DNA of 64,000 nt from Nilaparvata lugens (lineage: Eukaryota > Arthropoda > Insecta > Hemiptera > Delphacidae): contig NC_052505.1 of assembly GCF_014356525.2 (NCBI RefSeq), forward strand, positions 2,662,759 to 2,726,758, in the 5' to 3' direction. The position numbers were made by a program, and so were the translations under genes. The notes under the pieces are model-generated. The model saw only the letters and a program-made list of their open reading frames with translations, made no database searches and was not told where the DNA came from. Numbering within the stretch: the stretch's first letter is position 1; the number at the start of each line of letters is the position of its first letter. Below, piece by piece: positions 44,641 to 56,632 of the stretch.

Positions 44641-44910
44641 GTGAATGATACATTTATAAAGGGACAGTTTATCTCTTAGTACTCTTCAACATATTTTTTT
44701 CTCTGTATTATAAACATTTATCAAGTTTTTATATAATTTTAGCTAGGCTCTAAGCTACTCTTTCTTTATTTTCAGTGTGATGGTGCCTCAACACGTTTTT
44801 TCAAATGAGGTTACCCAACCACTTTATATTATTGTTTTGTAATGTTTTGTGTATTATTTATTATTGTAAATTGTAAAGTGTGTCAATAAATGAAATCAAT
44901 CAATGAAAAA
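44641..44910 (+). mobile_element. LINE 3' UTR remnant
   Basis: It ends AAAGTGTGTCAATAAATGAA then ATCAATCAATG, the style of a LINE 3' terminus with (ATCA)n tail. It lies directly before the MITE A array. Confidence 0.45.
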
Positions 44911-46424
44911 TCCTTGTTGGAATGGCAGTGGAGAAAGATGGGAGATAGCGTTGCCAGTTCTCTGCCCTGTCACTGTCTCTATAGAGGATGACTGATACCG
45001 GTATTTATGATGTAATATATCAATTGTTCATCCTCGTTTCAAATAATCAATTATGTTTTCGATGTTACGGTGCTAGAAAGGACAGCGCTATTTGCTTTAC
45101 AAAATGACAGACAAGGATAGCAACACCAATATTTAAATCAAATACTGCTATTGTAAAGTGGACCTAACTATATTCGTTATTGTATACGCTAATGAATAAT
45201 TATGTTTTATTCATCAAGAAAATATATTTCTCAATTAGTTTTTCCAATAAACTTTAATAATCTAGATTGAATATATCGTTAACTGATTATATCCCTACAC
45301 TGTTAAAAACGAACTGGAAACGTTGCGAACCTTGAAAAGGATAGCGCTATTTGCTTTGTAGAATGATAGACAAGGAGAACAACACGAAAGTTAATCAAAT
45401 ACAGTCATTATAACGTGGACATCACTATATCAATTCATAATAATCGATTTTTTTCTATTCATGAATAACATATACAGTATTTTTCAATGAGTTAATAATG
45501 AACTTTCATAATGTTGAAAATAAATATTTTGTTAATGGATTATATTTCTGAATCGTTAATACACGATCTACCAACGTTGTGGATGTGGAAAATGATAGCG
45601 CTATCTGCTTTGTAGAATGATAGGCAAGGATAGCAACACTGATGTTAATGAAATACTGCCATTATAACGTGGACCTCACTGTATCCATTCATAATAATCA
45701 ATAATTTGTTTTATTAATCAATAACATATATTTTTCAATAAGTGAGTAATAAACTTTCATCATTGAAATTGGATATTTTGTTAATTGATTATATTTCTAC
45801 TTTGTTAATACACGATCTGGGGATGTTACGGAGCTAGAAAAGGATAACGCTATCTGCTTTGTAGAATGGTAGACAAGGATAGCAACACCAATGTTAATGA
45901 AATATTGCCATTATAACGTGGACTTTACTATATTCTTTCTTGTTTAAAATACTCAATTATGAAATCAAAAATGAAATTAAAAAATTCTTTGCTAGGCGGA
46001 GATAAGATTTATCATGTTTTTATTTTATTATCATTTTATTCATCAGAAACATTATATATGTTCCAATTAGTGAATAATAAACTTTCATAATCTAAAATTA
46101 ACACTTGGCACAGAGATGTTGTAGAATGTCTCCATATTGAGGTGAAATGAGAAGATATTGTCAATTCCATATAATTTATTTGAGTCTATATGTGAGTGGA
46201 CTGAAATAAATTATGTGGAATTGACAATATATTTTCATTTCACCTTTTCATAATCTAGATTGGATATTATGTTGATTAATTATATTTCTACATTGTTGAT
46301 ACACAATCTGGCGATGTTACGGAGCTGGAAAAGGATAGCGTTATCTGCTTTGTAGAATGGTAGACAAGGATAGCAACACCAATGTTAGTCAAATATTGCC
46401 ATTATAACGTGAACCTCACTATAG
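44911..46424 (+). repeat. Tandem array of MITE A-derived units, about 250 bp each
   Basis: Five consecutive units end with an A right terminus at 45172, 45429, 45683, 45933 and 46424 (ATTATAACGTGGAC...ACTATA types). From unit 2 on, each begins with AT-rich text and a variant GATCTGG(G/C)GATGTTACGGAGC replacing the usual CTGGCAACAGAGC. Left termini are absent between units. Spacing is 257, 254, 250 and 491 bp, the last longer because of an inserted foldback. Confidence 0.85.
46095..46245. mobile_element. Small foldback with one-sided 45 nt tail and 12 bp TSD
   Basis: TTTCATAATCTA occurs at 46083-46094 and 46246-46257. Between them 45 nt of unpaired text (46095-46139) precede arms AGGTGAAATGAGAAGATATT (46140 on) and AATATATTTTCATTTCACCT (to 46244). 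The layout (tail, inverted arms, TSD) parallels family D although the sequence differs. Confidence 0.78.
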
Positions 46425-46599
46425 GTGGGGTTTCATTCCTTATCTGAACAAGGCTGAGAATAGAGATATCGATTCTAAATTCTCTCCTAGATGTTATGTC
46501 TAATTGGAGGATGATGTTGGATATCATCTACTTTGATGATAGGATGAACTAATGCTAAATGAACTAAATAATGCTGAAGAAATTATAATATTTTCGATT

Positions 46600-46870
46600 G
46601 GAGAAAATTTATTTTAAAATATTTGAGAAATATTTCTATCAGATGGGGAGATTATAATGGAACTGGATGAATTCCGTATCATATGGGATACAAAATCAAA
46701 CGTGATTGCACTAGGTCTCAACCATTGGATAACTCGATGAAGGACATTGAAAGGATAAATACGTCCTTGGAAAAACAGCTGGAAATTTTGTCGTCTGTTA
46801 ATACCGAAATGAGAGAGTGAACGGGTGCATGTGTGGGATTATCCAGCTGATCTCAGGAGAAGAAAAATTC
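46600..46870. mobile_element. Family F fragment
   Basis: GATTGCACTAGGTCTCAACC, GACATTGAAAGGATAAATAC and CTGGAAATTTTGTCGTCTG relate to 37260-37380 and 54420-54500. Confidence 0.5.
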
Positions 46871-47813
46871 AGCAAGAGAAACTTTTTTTCGTTTATCTCA
46901 CGTTTTTAGAAATCCTGTTTACTTCAGGAAGTCCAAAATAGTAACTAGATGCTGTTGGTGTAAAATAGTACAAAGTATATCAACAAATATTGTAGCAAAC
47001 ATAGTAAATCGAATTCATAGTATATCTATTTCTAATTGATGATGTGTTTGTTTTTTGAAGTGTGAATGAATTGTTATTTTGGTGAGTGACAGTAGCTTAA
47101 CCTAGATTTTGATTTGGACTGTAGTATAAATTTGAAAAGAAACAGTTTGGGCATAAGCCTGTTGTGCCTCCTCATATAACTGTGAAAATAATTGTACGAC
47201 TAAGAAAATGAATAAATAAATATAAACTATGAATTCAATCTTTCGTTACAAATTTTCTATGCTTTTACACTCCAGAGCATATCTCGGTCCCCCGATATCA
47301 TTTGTTTAAAAGTTCAACTGGAATCAATTACACTAATCTATTCTATTTTGAGAATTGATACTACCAAGTTTACCTGGAATTAGATGCTGGAACAATAGTG
47401 GTGAGTAGTGGCTATTGATATTGTGATATCAATGAGGCACAATAGGCTATGAATCCCTCACTACCGATATGAAGGAACTACTTGTTGAATGATACGCTTT
47501 GAGACCTCGTTTGTGTGGTATTATTGGCTGGTGTTGAGCCTACTCAAAGGTCTCTTGGCTGCCTCAGTACTTCAGTGAATGGTGTGACGTCACTCACAGA
47601 CGGTATTGCTTTGTCGAAGCGCAGACGAGCCGATACTCCGATACAATTCTGCTCTTAGTGGTGCATCACACTGCTCTTGCAAACGGCATGCGTAGGCTAA
47701 GAGTGGACCTGAATCTTGAGGACCAGTAGCATGTATTTGTTAAGCATGTATCTGGCCTTTACTCATATCAGGACCTCATATATAGGCACAGACCAATACT
47801 GGGACTGACCTAT
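46871..47813. other. Mostly unassigned intron sequence
   Basis: 47100-47225 has family F-like wording (GGGCATAAGCCTGTTGTGCC ... GAATAAATAAATATAAAC). The rest, including a GC-richer part near 47570-47720, holds no frame or repeat I recognise. Confidence 0.4.
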
Positions 47814-47869
47814 ACTAGTAGTTCTGTGAACAGTAGACCTCACGTAGTATTCTCATCCACAAGTACCTG
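47814..47869 (+). mobile_element. Family H, left-end fragment
   Basis: ACTAGTAGTTCTGTGAACAG then TAGACCTCACGTAGTATTCT. Confidence 0.7.
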
Positions 47870-47904
47870 TATACCATGAGATGAGGTATGAAATGAGGAA
47901 GTTC

Positions 47905-48125
47905 ATTTATATTCTATTAAGCAAGAAATTAAATTCTTCAATAATTTCATAATCAAGATTTAATATTTTGTTGATTGATTATTGATTTCTTCTTAGTTGA
48001 AAGACGATCTGGCAACAGAGCAAAACGAGAAAGAGATAGCGCTATTCACTTTGTTGAATGATAGACAAGGAGAGCAATACGATATTCTAATCAAACACTG
48101 CCATTATAACGTGGACCTCACTATA
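47905..48125 (+). mobile_element. MITE family A, right half
   Basis: ATTAAGCAAGAAATTAAATT ... GATCTGGCAACAGAGCAAAA ... TATAACGTGGACCTCACTAT. Confidence 0.8.
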
Positions 48126-48356
48126 GGAGGTGCTGCCCTCTATTCTATACCTACATAGACGATCCTATATAGGAGATCTTATATAGCATGATCCCCTATA
48201 TCTCCCCTGCCCCATAACTATATAGGTATAATTATTATTTAACGAAAATCCTAAATAAATGCTGTGAATCACCCCGGAGACTTCTGCTACTGCAGACATT
48301 GACAACAGGGTTAACAGCTAGATGGAAATTCGATGAGAACTACTATCAAAAAATTA

Positions 48357-48433
48357 GTTGCCAGCCCGGGAATCGAACCTGGTACCTCCAAATTGCTAGT
48401 CAGGAATGCTTACCCTTACACCAAACTGACAAT
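48357..48433 (-). tRNA. tRNA-like sequence on the minus strand, probably tRNA-derived pseudogene
   Basis: The reverse complement shows A-box-like TGGTGTAAGGGTAAGCA, an anticodon loop reading CTAGCAA (centre AGC) and B box GGTTCGATTCC with a CCAGG/CCCGG T stem. A partial acceptor pairing is possible (TGTCAGT with GCTGGCA). A T6 run follows. The anticodon stem is weak, so it is not called functional. Confidence 0.45.
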
Positions 48434-48829
48434 CTCTGGATAGCAGCGCTCATTTTATACGAAGCCATAGCGACCAACTATATAGGTATCTAGGAGATCG
48501 ATCTTTCTGTCCTTTACCTATATAGGAGGATAGGAGGTATATAGAAGATCCTGCTTATGCCAAAATCAGATACTTGAAGCGCCTCTCTCACCCATATACC
48601 ACTAAACCCCAATCCAGTAAACGTCAAGGCTTCTACATCGCTCAAGCCTATGATATTATCATTACTATCTTGATACTGACCATAATTCAAAGGTTCAAAT
48701 CTGCGTTTGATGCATTCTGAGGCCTATTGCATGAGGAAGTTCAAACCAATGAGAGATCAAACCAATTACATTTACTTTTATTCTAAATACCTTGCTTCAA
48801 ACTAAATATCAGGGCACGGAACTTCGCTC

Positions 48830-49560
48830 GTTATTCATTTATTGATAAACAGAACAAAATTCTTTAAAATGATTGGGGAAGGACTAACAGGCACAGCCCA
48901 AGAGTCTCTCTCCCCCGAATATTGATTTATACACTATAAAGATTTCAAAAAGGAGGTTATTTTCCATAAACTTGGATTCAGGTTCAGTTTTCAGTCCAAA
49001 CATCTGAAAATGGAAAAGTTCCAATTCAGATTGTTCACAAACCAAATTTAATAACAAAATAACACTTAAAACTGTAAAATAATGATTAACTTTGAAAATT
49101 ATGATACTCTAATTTAGAATGATAGACCATATCATGTCAAAAAATCAGATTATTTTGATCAAGCCGATTAAAATCTCTAGATAATTTTTCTCGAGAGAAA
49201 GCTGATTCATTGCAAATGAAGAATTTTTCATTTTCATTTTCAAATAGTTTGATAGCTGAACATAATCATGATTGTCTCTCTTCCATACGGCACTCGCATC
49301 TTCTGTTATCAACAGACAACGAAATTATCATCTGTTTTTCTAAGAATGAATAATCATTATCATCCTTTTCATGTCCTTCAGCGAATTTTCTCAGGGATGA
49401 GACCTAGTGCAATCGAATCTTTATATCATAAACCTACCATGTTCCAAATTTCGTGAAAATCGTTAGAGCCGTTTTCGAGATCTGTAAAACATGAATAACC
49501 ATAAATGAATATAAATAACCAAATGTATACAGATATACAGAAATTTCTCGCTTGATATTA
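48830..49560 (-). mobile_element. Family F, long copy
   Basis: GATTGGGGAAGGACTAACAG, GGCACAGCCCAAGAGTC, GAATATTGATTTATACACTA, GACCTAGTGCAATCGAATCT and GAAATTTCTCGCTTGATATT. Same layout as 53990-54634. Confidence 0.65.
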
Positions 49561-49629
49561 TAGGATAGGATGAAATTGATTGTCAGCTGGTTATTACAAT
49601 AGGAGATTACTGAAATATCAGCTTCTACT

Positions 49630-49763
49630 ACTTTCCTTGCCCTATTACTATAGGTAAGGAAAGTATTGCTTTCCGAAAAAAATTAAGGTACCCCAATTCC
49701 CAAATTCCTATACGTTTCAAGGTCCCCTGAGTCGTCCAAAAAAGTGGTTTTTGGGTATTGGTC

Positions 49764-49833
<70 letters not shown>

Positions 49834-50481
49834 AGTGTATGAGCGTCTGTGTACACGATATCTCATCTCCCAATGAAATTTGGAACTTAAGGTCCTTACG
49901 CTATAAGTTTCCGACACGAACAATTTTGATCAAATGCGATTATAGCGGCTAAAATGGAGGAAATGTTGTCAAAAACAGGGTTTTTCGCGATTTCCTCGAA
50001 AACGGCTCCAACGATCCTGATTGAATTCATACCTAGAATAGTTATTGATAAGCTCTATCAACTGCCATAAGTCTCATACCTGTAAAAATTTCAGAAGCTC
50101 CCCCCCATCTATGCAAAGTTTGATTTTAGATTCTCAATTATCAAGCTTCAGATACAATTTAAACAAAAAAGTTCTAGTGGAAAAGATTAAGCATGAGAAT
50201 TTCTACAATTAATGTTCAGTAGAATTTTCACCAAAAATTGAGAATAAGCTCGAAATTCGAGAAAATAAGATTATTCAATTGCAAACTGTTGGCAACTGTT
50301 GATTCTATTGAATCATTCACTATGAAGAGATAGCAAACTTCGTGTGTCTCCAGCCTTATTGTCCTGTAACCAGCTGGCTCAGATCTTAGAAAAGTAGACT
50401 TGAGATGCGCGGGAACACTTCTAGCGTCAGTTAATCAATTTTCATAACGGCAAGGAAAGTTGTGTGAGTGCGTCACACCAG
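49630..50481 (-). mobile_element. Family B element, (TG)n at 49768-49830
   Basis: ACTTTCCTTGCCCTATTACT ... GTGTGAGTGCGTCACACCAG, with the conserved interior GTCAAAAACAGGGTTTTTCG. Confidence 0.88.
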
Positions 50482-50564
50482 ATTTTTTTATCATGCAACA
50501 GGGCACTGGTCCACGATATATAGAAGAAGAGTATATTAATTTCATCTAAATACCTTGTCCTGGT

Positions 50565-50655
50565 CTATGTAATGGAGAAACTTTTAGAAGAGTTTGGATG
50601 GCAACACCAATGTTAAACAAATACTGCCATTATAACGTGGACCTCACTATAGCCC
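50565..50655 (+). mobile_element. MITE family A, right-end fragment
   Basis: GGCAACACCAATGTTAAACA then TGCCATTATAACGTGGACCT ending CACTATAG, of the same subtype as the 44.9-46.4 kb array. Confidence 0.75.
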
Positions 50656-51070
50656 GAAACTGTCACATAATGACGCAGAAATATTTTCTCCATGTAACAT
50701 AATTTCAGTTGTACACCTTGATTGAATGTGGCTATTCTAGAAGTTGGAGTTGGTCTTTGGAATGATTTAGAGTTGGCATGACCACAGAGATGTAAGTGGC
50801 ATCGTGCCAGCGAACCCTGGACGGTCTGTCTCAACCCACAGACTCATTTGGAATGCAGAAAGCCTGCGGTTGTCTGGTCCGGTACTTCACTCAAAGATCA
50901 GCTGCCTCTCCATCATTTAAACAGCTCTACGCCCGCTCTTGACGGGGCAGCTACACGATTGAAGGATTGCAGGGGTTCTATGAAGAATCCCTGGGTTGAT
51001 CATAAATCTGATAACGTAGACTCTTACTCTGTACTATAGAAATATATACAAATATTTTTATCTCTATGAT
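50656..51070. other. Unassigned intron sequence
   Basis: GC-richer text around 50840-50990 (GGTTGTCTGGTCCGGTACTT) with a 63-codon open frame. It is not recognised. Confidence 0.35.
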
Positions 51071-51199
51071 TTGTGGAGAGTTCAGGACAACGAATATAAC
51101 CTCCAAAGATCAGTTCATATCCTAAATGAAATTTGTAAGGACTACAATTTCAAATTATCTAATCAGAAAACCAAAATAACGGCTTTTAAAGGCAAAATA
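51071..51199 (+). pseudogene. RTE-like LINE, left fragment of an interrupted copy
   Basis: The frame reads VQDNEYNLQRSVHILNEICK then DYNFKLSNQKTKITAFKGK. This is the region just before the YLG motif of RTE-like reverse transcriptases. The expected continuation appears 3.4 kb away at 54635 (DNKVLKQVSEYTYLGCDISY), on the same strand. Confidence 0.78.
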
Positions 51200-51257
51200 T
51201 CGGGCTTCGCTCGTTTTTTATTCATTGATAAACAGAGCAAAATTTTTCAAAATGATT

Positions 51258-53755
51258 GATTGATTGATTGATTGAGTACTTTATTTTTCAAATTCAAATT
51301 CAAATTCAAATTCAAATTCAAATTCAAATTTATTTTGTCAATCAAAACAATTACAATTTCAAAGAAAATAGTATACATGACAGAAAATATAATCAGAAAA
51401 TTCCTTAATAAACAAAAAATGAAATAGAATTAATCATATAACATGAGCTTAGTTTATCAAGAATGTATAAATGGGAAAGTATATATATAAATGTATACAA
51501 TAATACTTATAATTTAAAAAATGATTTGACAAATTTTACTGAGCACAAAAAAATATAAAATTTTCGTCCGTGCTCAGGAGTTAAGATAAGATAAGCCCTT
51601 ATGCAGTGTTATAAAGAGTGCCCATGCAGTGTTAAAAACCCAATGACCAAAAGAAAAAAAAAATGAAATTATTATCAAGAAGAAAAATAAATAATAATAG
51701 AAACTGAGAATTTCCATTTTTAAAGGAAGAGAAAAAAGAAAAACAGCAATGAATGATACATTAAAGTAGTTACTCATCGTTATCCAGACAACAATCAATC
51801 AACCACTCGATACCAACCCTCAATCTCATCAATGCAATGAGTAAGCAAAAACCTCCTAAGATTGATTCTGAAACGATGCCTCAGGAATGCTGAATCAATG
51901 ATGTCTCGAGGCAACCTGCTGTAAAATCTGCCTTGCAAGAAGAGGAAAGATTTTTGGAAAAATGTCAAAAACGGCCTTGGAGTGCATAGCCTCTCCATTA
52001 CTCTTGTACTGTAATGCCTTTCTGCTTGGATGAACGCGCCATCTTCAGTACCACTCAAAAACTGAATGATTACTTTGAAGACATACAAGTATCTTAGAGG
52101 CATGACATCCAATGATTGACAAGCATTCAAGAAGTCCCCACGTCTACATCCTCCATCAATGAGGCAGATCATAGACTTCTGAAGAGTGATTAGTGATTTC
52201 AGGTGGGTCATATATGTGCTGCCCCAGCACACCAGTCCATAAGAGAGACGAGATTGGGACAATGCAAAATAGATATTCCTTAAAACGAACCTTGGACACA
52301 ATCTTTTCAAATGATGCAATCTGTGTAGTAGGCATCGAGAATATTTCTTCATAGAATCAATATGACTCTTCCACATCATATTGTCATCAACCGATAGGCC
52401 AAGATATTTGACTACCTGAGATTGCTTTATTACTCCACATCCACAATGATCATCAGTACATCCAACACTGTGGAATTTCAGGGGGCTGAGAAGTCTGAAA
52501 GAACAAGATATTCCAAAGTTCAGATATGAAGTCTTCTCGATATTGAGACTTAATTTGTTGAAGCTGAACCATAGAGACAATAGTTTTAAATCATTGGACA
52601 TGTCTTCATATAGCTCAACATCTGATCCAGCTCCATAGGATAGGGCTGTGTCATCTGCAAATACTGTGAATTTCCCCTTGAAGGGGCCTGAGTAGAGGTC
52701 ATTGATGTAAATCAAAAACAAAGTCGGCCCCAAAACTGATCCCTGGGGAACTCCACAGGTCATTTCCTGAAAGGAGCTCATTCTGGAACCCACCTTCACA
52801 GCTTGAGAACGTCCATGTAGATAGGAATGGAACCATGCCAAGGGCAAGCCACGCACGCCAGCCAGCTCCAGTTTTTGCAGCAGAATCTCATAATTCACAG
52901 TATCGAATGCCTTCCGGATGTCCAAGAACATTCCAGCAACTCTTTTCATATCCTTTCTGTTGATGTTGCTTGAAATCTCTGAAATGAATTTTCTTAGAGC
53001 CAGCTCAGTGCCCAAGCCCTCTCTGAAACCAAACTGGCTCTTTGAGAAAAAATTGAATGAATTCAAAAAGCACATCATTCGAACCTTTATTAACTTTTCG
53101 AACAGTATTGCAACAATGGATAACAGTGATATAGATCTATAATTCTGAACATCCTTAGAGTTTCCCTTCTTTGGAATTGGTATAACCTTAGCCATCTTTA
53201 GTTTACTTGGAAAAGTGCCCTCAGAGAGACTCAAGTTGAATATGTGAGCAAGAACTGGACTGATGATATGGCAGATCTTTTTAAACATTATTGAGGTATA
53301 TCCATCAATGCCTGGGGATTTTGAGCTGTTCAAACTACGTATAATTCCATTAATTTCCATGGAGTGAATTGGAGACCAGTACAATGAATAGGTACAGCGA
53401 TCATCCCTGAATGAGTTGTAGTAATCATCAATTGATGATGATGGAAAAGGTGGTGGGGCAACTGACTTGGGAGAATCAATAAAATAGTTATTGAATAAAT
53501 CAGCAATTTCCTGTTCATCCTCTACTACTTCATTGTTGTTTACAACTTTTGAAACACTTTGCTTTGATGAACCTCTACCTACCAACTCATTTATCAGTCT
53601 CCATTGCTTTTTGGAATCACCCTTTGTGCGTTCAAAACACTCAAAGTAGTACTTCTCTTTGGCATTTCTTATCCACCGCTTAATCTTACATCTGAGTTTA
53701 ACAAATTCATGTCTCAGCCTAACATTACTTGATTTATGTAGATTACAATATATAC
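51258..53755 (-). mobile_element. 5'-truncated jockey/CR1-type LINE with intact reverse transcriptase
   Basis: Full inserted body on the minus strand: coding part from about 53750 down to 51795, then a 3' UTR. A (CAAATT)n run lies at 51287-51329 and a GATT/AATC tail at 51246-51275. It inserted into family F and LINE sequence. The body carries no nonsense or frameshift changes over about 650 codons, unlike every other LINE here. Confidence 0.85.
51795..53585 (-). CDS. LINE ORF2 reverse transcriptase (5' truncated)
   Basis: 596 codons from the first ATG. The open frame continues upstream to about 53750 with HEFVKLRCKIKRWIRNAKEK, the linker before RT. Motifs: PGIDG at 91-95, IPIPKKGN at 135-142, motif A FLDIRKAFD at 220-228, GVPQGSVLGP at 288-297, motif C FADD at 309-312, and YLGL thumb text near residue 400. 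All catalytic aspartates are present. The endonuclease and ORF1 are missing through 5' truncation. It would copy LINE RNA at nicked DNA in an intact relative. I infer the jockey superfamily (CR1/L2/Daphne-like); the exact clade needs a tree. Confidence 0.9.
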   Translation of the reverse strand: MVGRGSSKQSVSKVVNNNEVVEDEQEIADLFNNYFIDSPKSVAPPPFPSSSIDDYYNSFRDDRCTYSLYWSPIHSMEINGIIRSLNSSKSPGIDGYTSIMFKKICHIISPVLAHIFNLSLSEGTFPSKLKMAKVIPIPKKGNSKDVQNYRSISLLSIVAILFEKLIKVRMMCFLNSFNFFSKSQFGFREGLGTELALRKFISEISSNINRKDMKRVAGMFLDIRKAFDTVNYEILLQKLELAGVRGLPLAWFHSYLHGRSQAVKVGSRMSSFQEMTCGVPQGSVLGPTLFLIYINDLYSGPFKGKFTVFADDTALSYGAGSDVELYEDMSNDLKLLSLWFSFNKLSLNIEKTSYLNFGISCSFRLLSPLKFHSVGCTDDHCGCGVIKQSQVVKYLGLSVDDNMMWKSHIDSMKKYSRCLLHRLHHLKRLCPRFVLRNIYFALSQSRLSYGLVCWGSTYMTHLKSLITLQKSMICLIDGGCRRGDFLNACQSLDVMPLRYLYVFKVIIQFLSGTEDGAFIQAERHYSTRVMERLCTPRPFLTFFQKSFLFLQGRFYSRLPRDIIDSAFLRHRFRINLRRFLLTHCIDEIEGWYRVVD

Positions 53756-53989
53756 TGGCTTATACACTTATATACAATAGCTTACAATACAGCAAAATTA
53801 TAGATGAATTTACATAATATAGACTAAGAAAATAATTATTGAACTGTATATGATATGAAAAAGCAATTTGTAATATAATAATCATATTGTTATGCATCTA
53901 CATAAATTGGCGGAGCTTTGGACATATCAATGTCCATTCTTCGGAAAGAATATTAAAAATATCCTCCCCACTAACTCTCTACCAAAAAA

Positions 53990-54634
53990 GATTGGAGAAG
54001 GACAAACAGGCACAGCCCAAAACTGTTTCTTCCCCGAATTTTGATTTATACACCATAGATGGTCCAAAAAGTAGGTTATGTTTCATACATTTGAATCCAG
54101 GTCCGATTTTCAGTCAAAATATTTCAAGACAGAAAAGTTCTAATTTAGATTGTTTACAAACCAAATTGGATTACAAAATGAAACTCACTTTAAACTGTAA
54201 AATATCGATTAACTTTGAATATTATGATATACTCTATTTTAGAGTGATAAATCATGTCATGTCAACAAATCGGATTATTTTGATAGAGCCTATCAAAATT
54301 TCTAGATAATATTTCTCGCGAGATACGGTAAATTGTTTGAATAATCATCAATTATTGATTTTCACACAGCTGATCTCCCACACAGGCACAGAATCCTCTG
54401 TTATCGAAAGACGACGGAATCTGTTCTTCCAAGGATGAATAATTATCCTTTTAATGTCCATCAGCGAGTTTTTCCAGGGACGAGACCTAGTGCAATCAAA
54501 TTTTTATATTATAAAACTACTATGTTCTGAATTTCGTGAGAATCGTTAAAGCCGTTTTCGAAATACGGTGAAATACAAACATAATAAACATCTAAACATC
54601 CAAACATCTGAACATATAAACAGAAATTGCTCTT
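53990..54634 (-). mobile_element. Family F copy between two LINE fragments
   Basis: GATTGGAGAAGGACAAACAG, GCACAGCCCAAAACTG, GACCTAGTGCAATCAAATTT and AACATATAAACAGAAATTGC. Confidence 0.65.
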
Positions 54635-55563
54635 GACAATAAAGTGCTGAAACAAGTATCTGAATACACATATCTAGGATGTGACATAAGTTACAAAGAA
54701 GAATTGAATACCGAAAAGAAAGCAGGAAAGTTCCAAATTATTTGTGCAAATATCAGCAGGACCTTAGGCAAAAAAGCTAGGAAAGACACAATTATGAAAT
54801 TTTATGGAGTAATGGCAGCTCCAATCCTCCATAACCACTTGAGAGTAGAGTGCAGGCAGCCGAGATGAGATTTCTTTGCAGAACCAAGAGGTGTGACAGA
54901 TATGATATCTATATCAGGAATGGGGATATTAGAAGTGAGAGTGCAGGCAGCCGATATGAGATTTCTTCGCAGAACCAAGAGGTGTGACAGAAGATATCAT
55001 ATCAGGAATTAGGATATCAGAAGTGAGTTGAATATCTTCAGTCTGAATGAGAAAGTGGCCATAGAGAAACAATAGCATAAGTAGATATTCCATGGTATAG
55101 GGCGTTTATGTCGCAACTTTTACTGTTATCTCAAGCTGATAGTCCACGTAGTTCTTTCCTGTGAAGCTTTATGATGCTGGTTATCTTTCATATTGTGCAG
55201 TTCATACACTCGGTCAAAATAGTAAAAGTCGACAATAATCGACAGTAATCGGCTTGAGATAACAGTAAAAGTTGCGACATAAACGCCCTATACCTAAGTG
55301 GCGCAGTATCGGCATAAATGGAAGGAGCATAACAAAAGAATGACTGCTGAGAGGTTTCCTTTAAAAATTTTCAATTATCAACCAGTAGGCAAGAGAGAGG
55401 TTGGCAGACCACGCAAAAGATGGTAATAGTATTAATTTCATATTACCATAGAATAGGATATTTGAATATAATATTCTTACATAAATAACAAATCGTAAAT
55501 AGCGGATGAATATGAGTCTGAACAGGCTATATCCTAATCCTTGATTGTGGAAAGAAGAGAAAA
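54635..55563 (+). pseudogene. RTE-like LINE, right fragment of the interrupted copy
   Basis: It reads KVLKQVSEYTYLGCDISYKE, KKARKDTIMKFYGVMAAPI, then after damage KWKEHNKRMTAERFPLKIF and KREVGRPRKRW before the stop at about 55427. The 3' UTR has GGCTATATCCTAATCCTTGA as at 41.7 kb. It is damaged by a 92-95 bp tandem duplication (54849-54940, 54941-55035) and by MITE E at 55060-55294. Confidence 0.8.
55060..55294. mobile_element. Family E foldback MITE, copy 1
   Basis: CATAGAGAAACAATAGCATA and GTCGCAACTTTTACTGTTAT are complemented by AACAGTAAAAGTTGCGACAT, then CGCCCTATACC. The outermost part of the right arm is missing. It is inserted in LINE coding sequence. Confidence 0.85.
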
Positions 55564-55599
55564 TTCGTTTGTCACCTTGGTTTGTTATCGTCAGTTTTT

Positions 55600-56508
<909 letters not shown>

Positions 56509-56632
56509 ATTTTTCTAGAATTTGCCTTCCACAAAGACAATATCACGGCATTGGTATTCCAGTTGTAACAGCAACACCAATGGACTAGAAAGTGAACACC
56601 CATAGAGAGTCAATGGAAAGTGGGTTTTGTGG

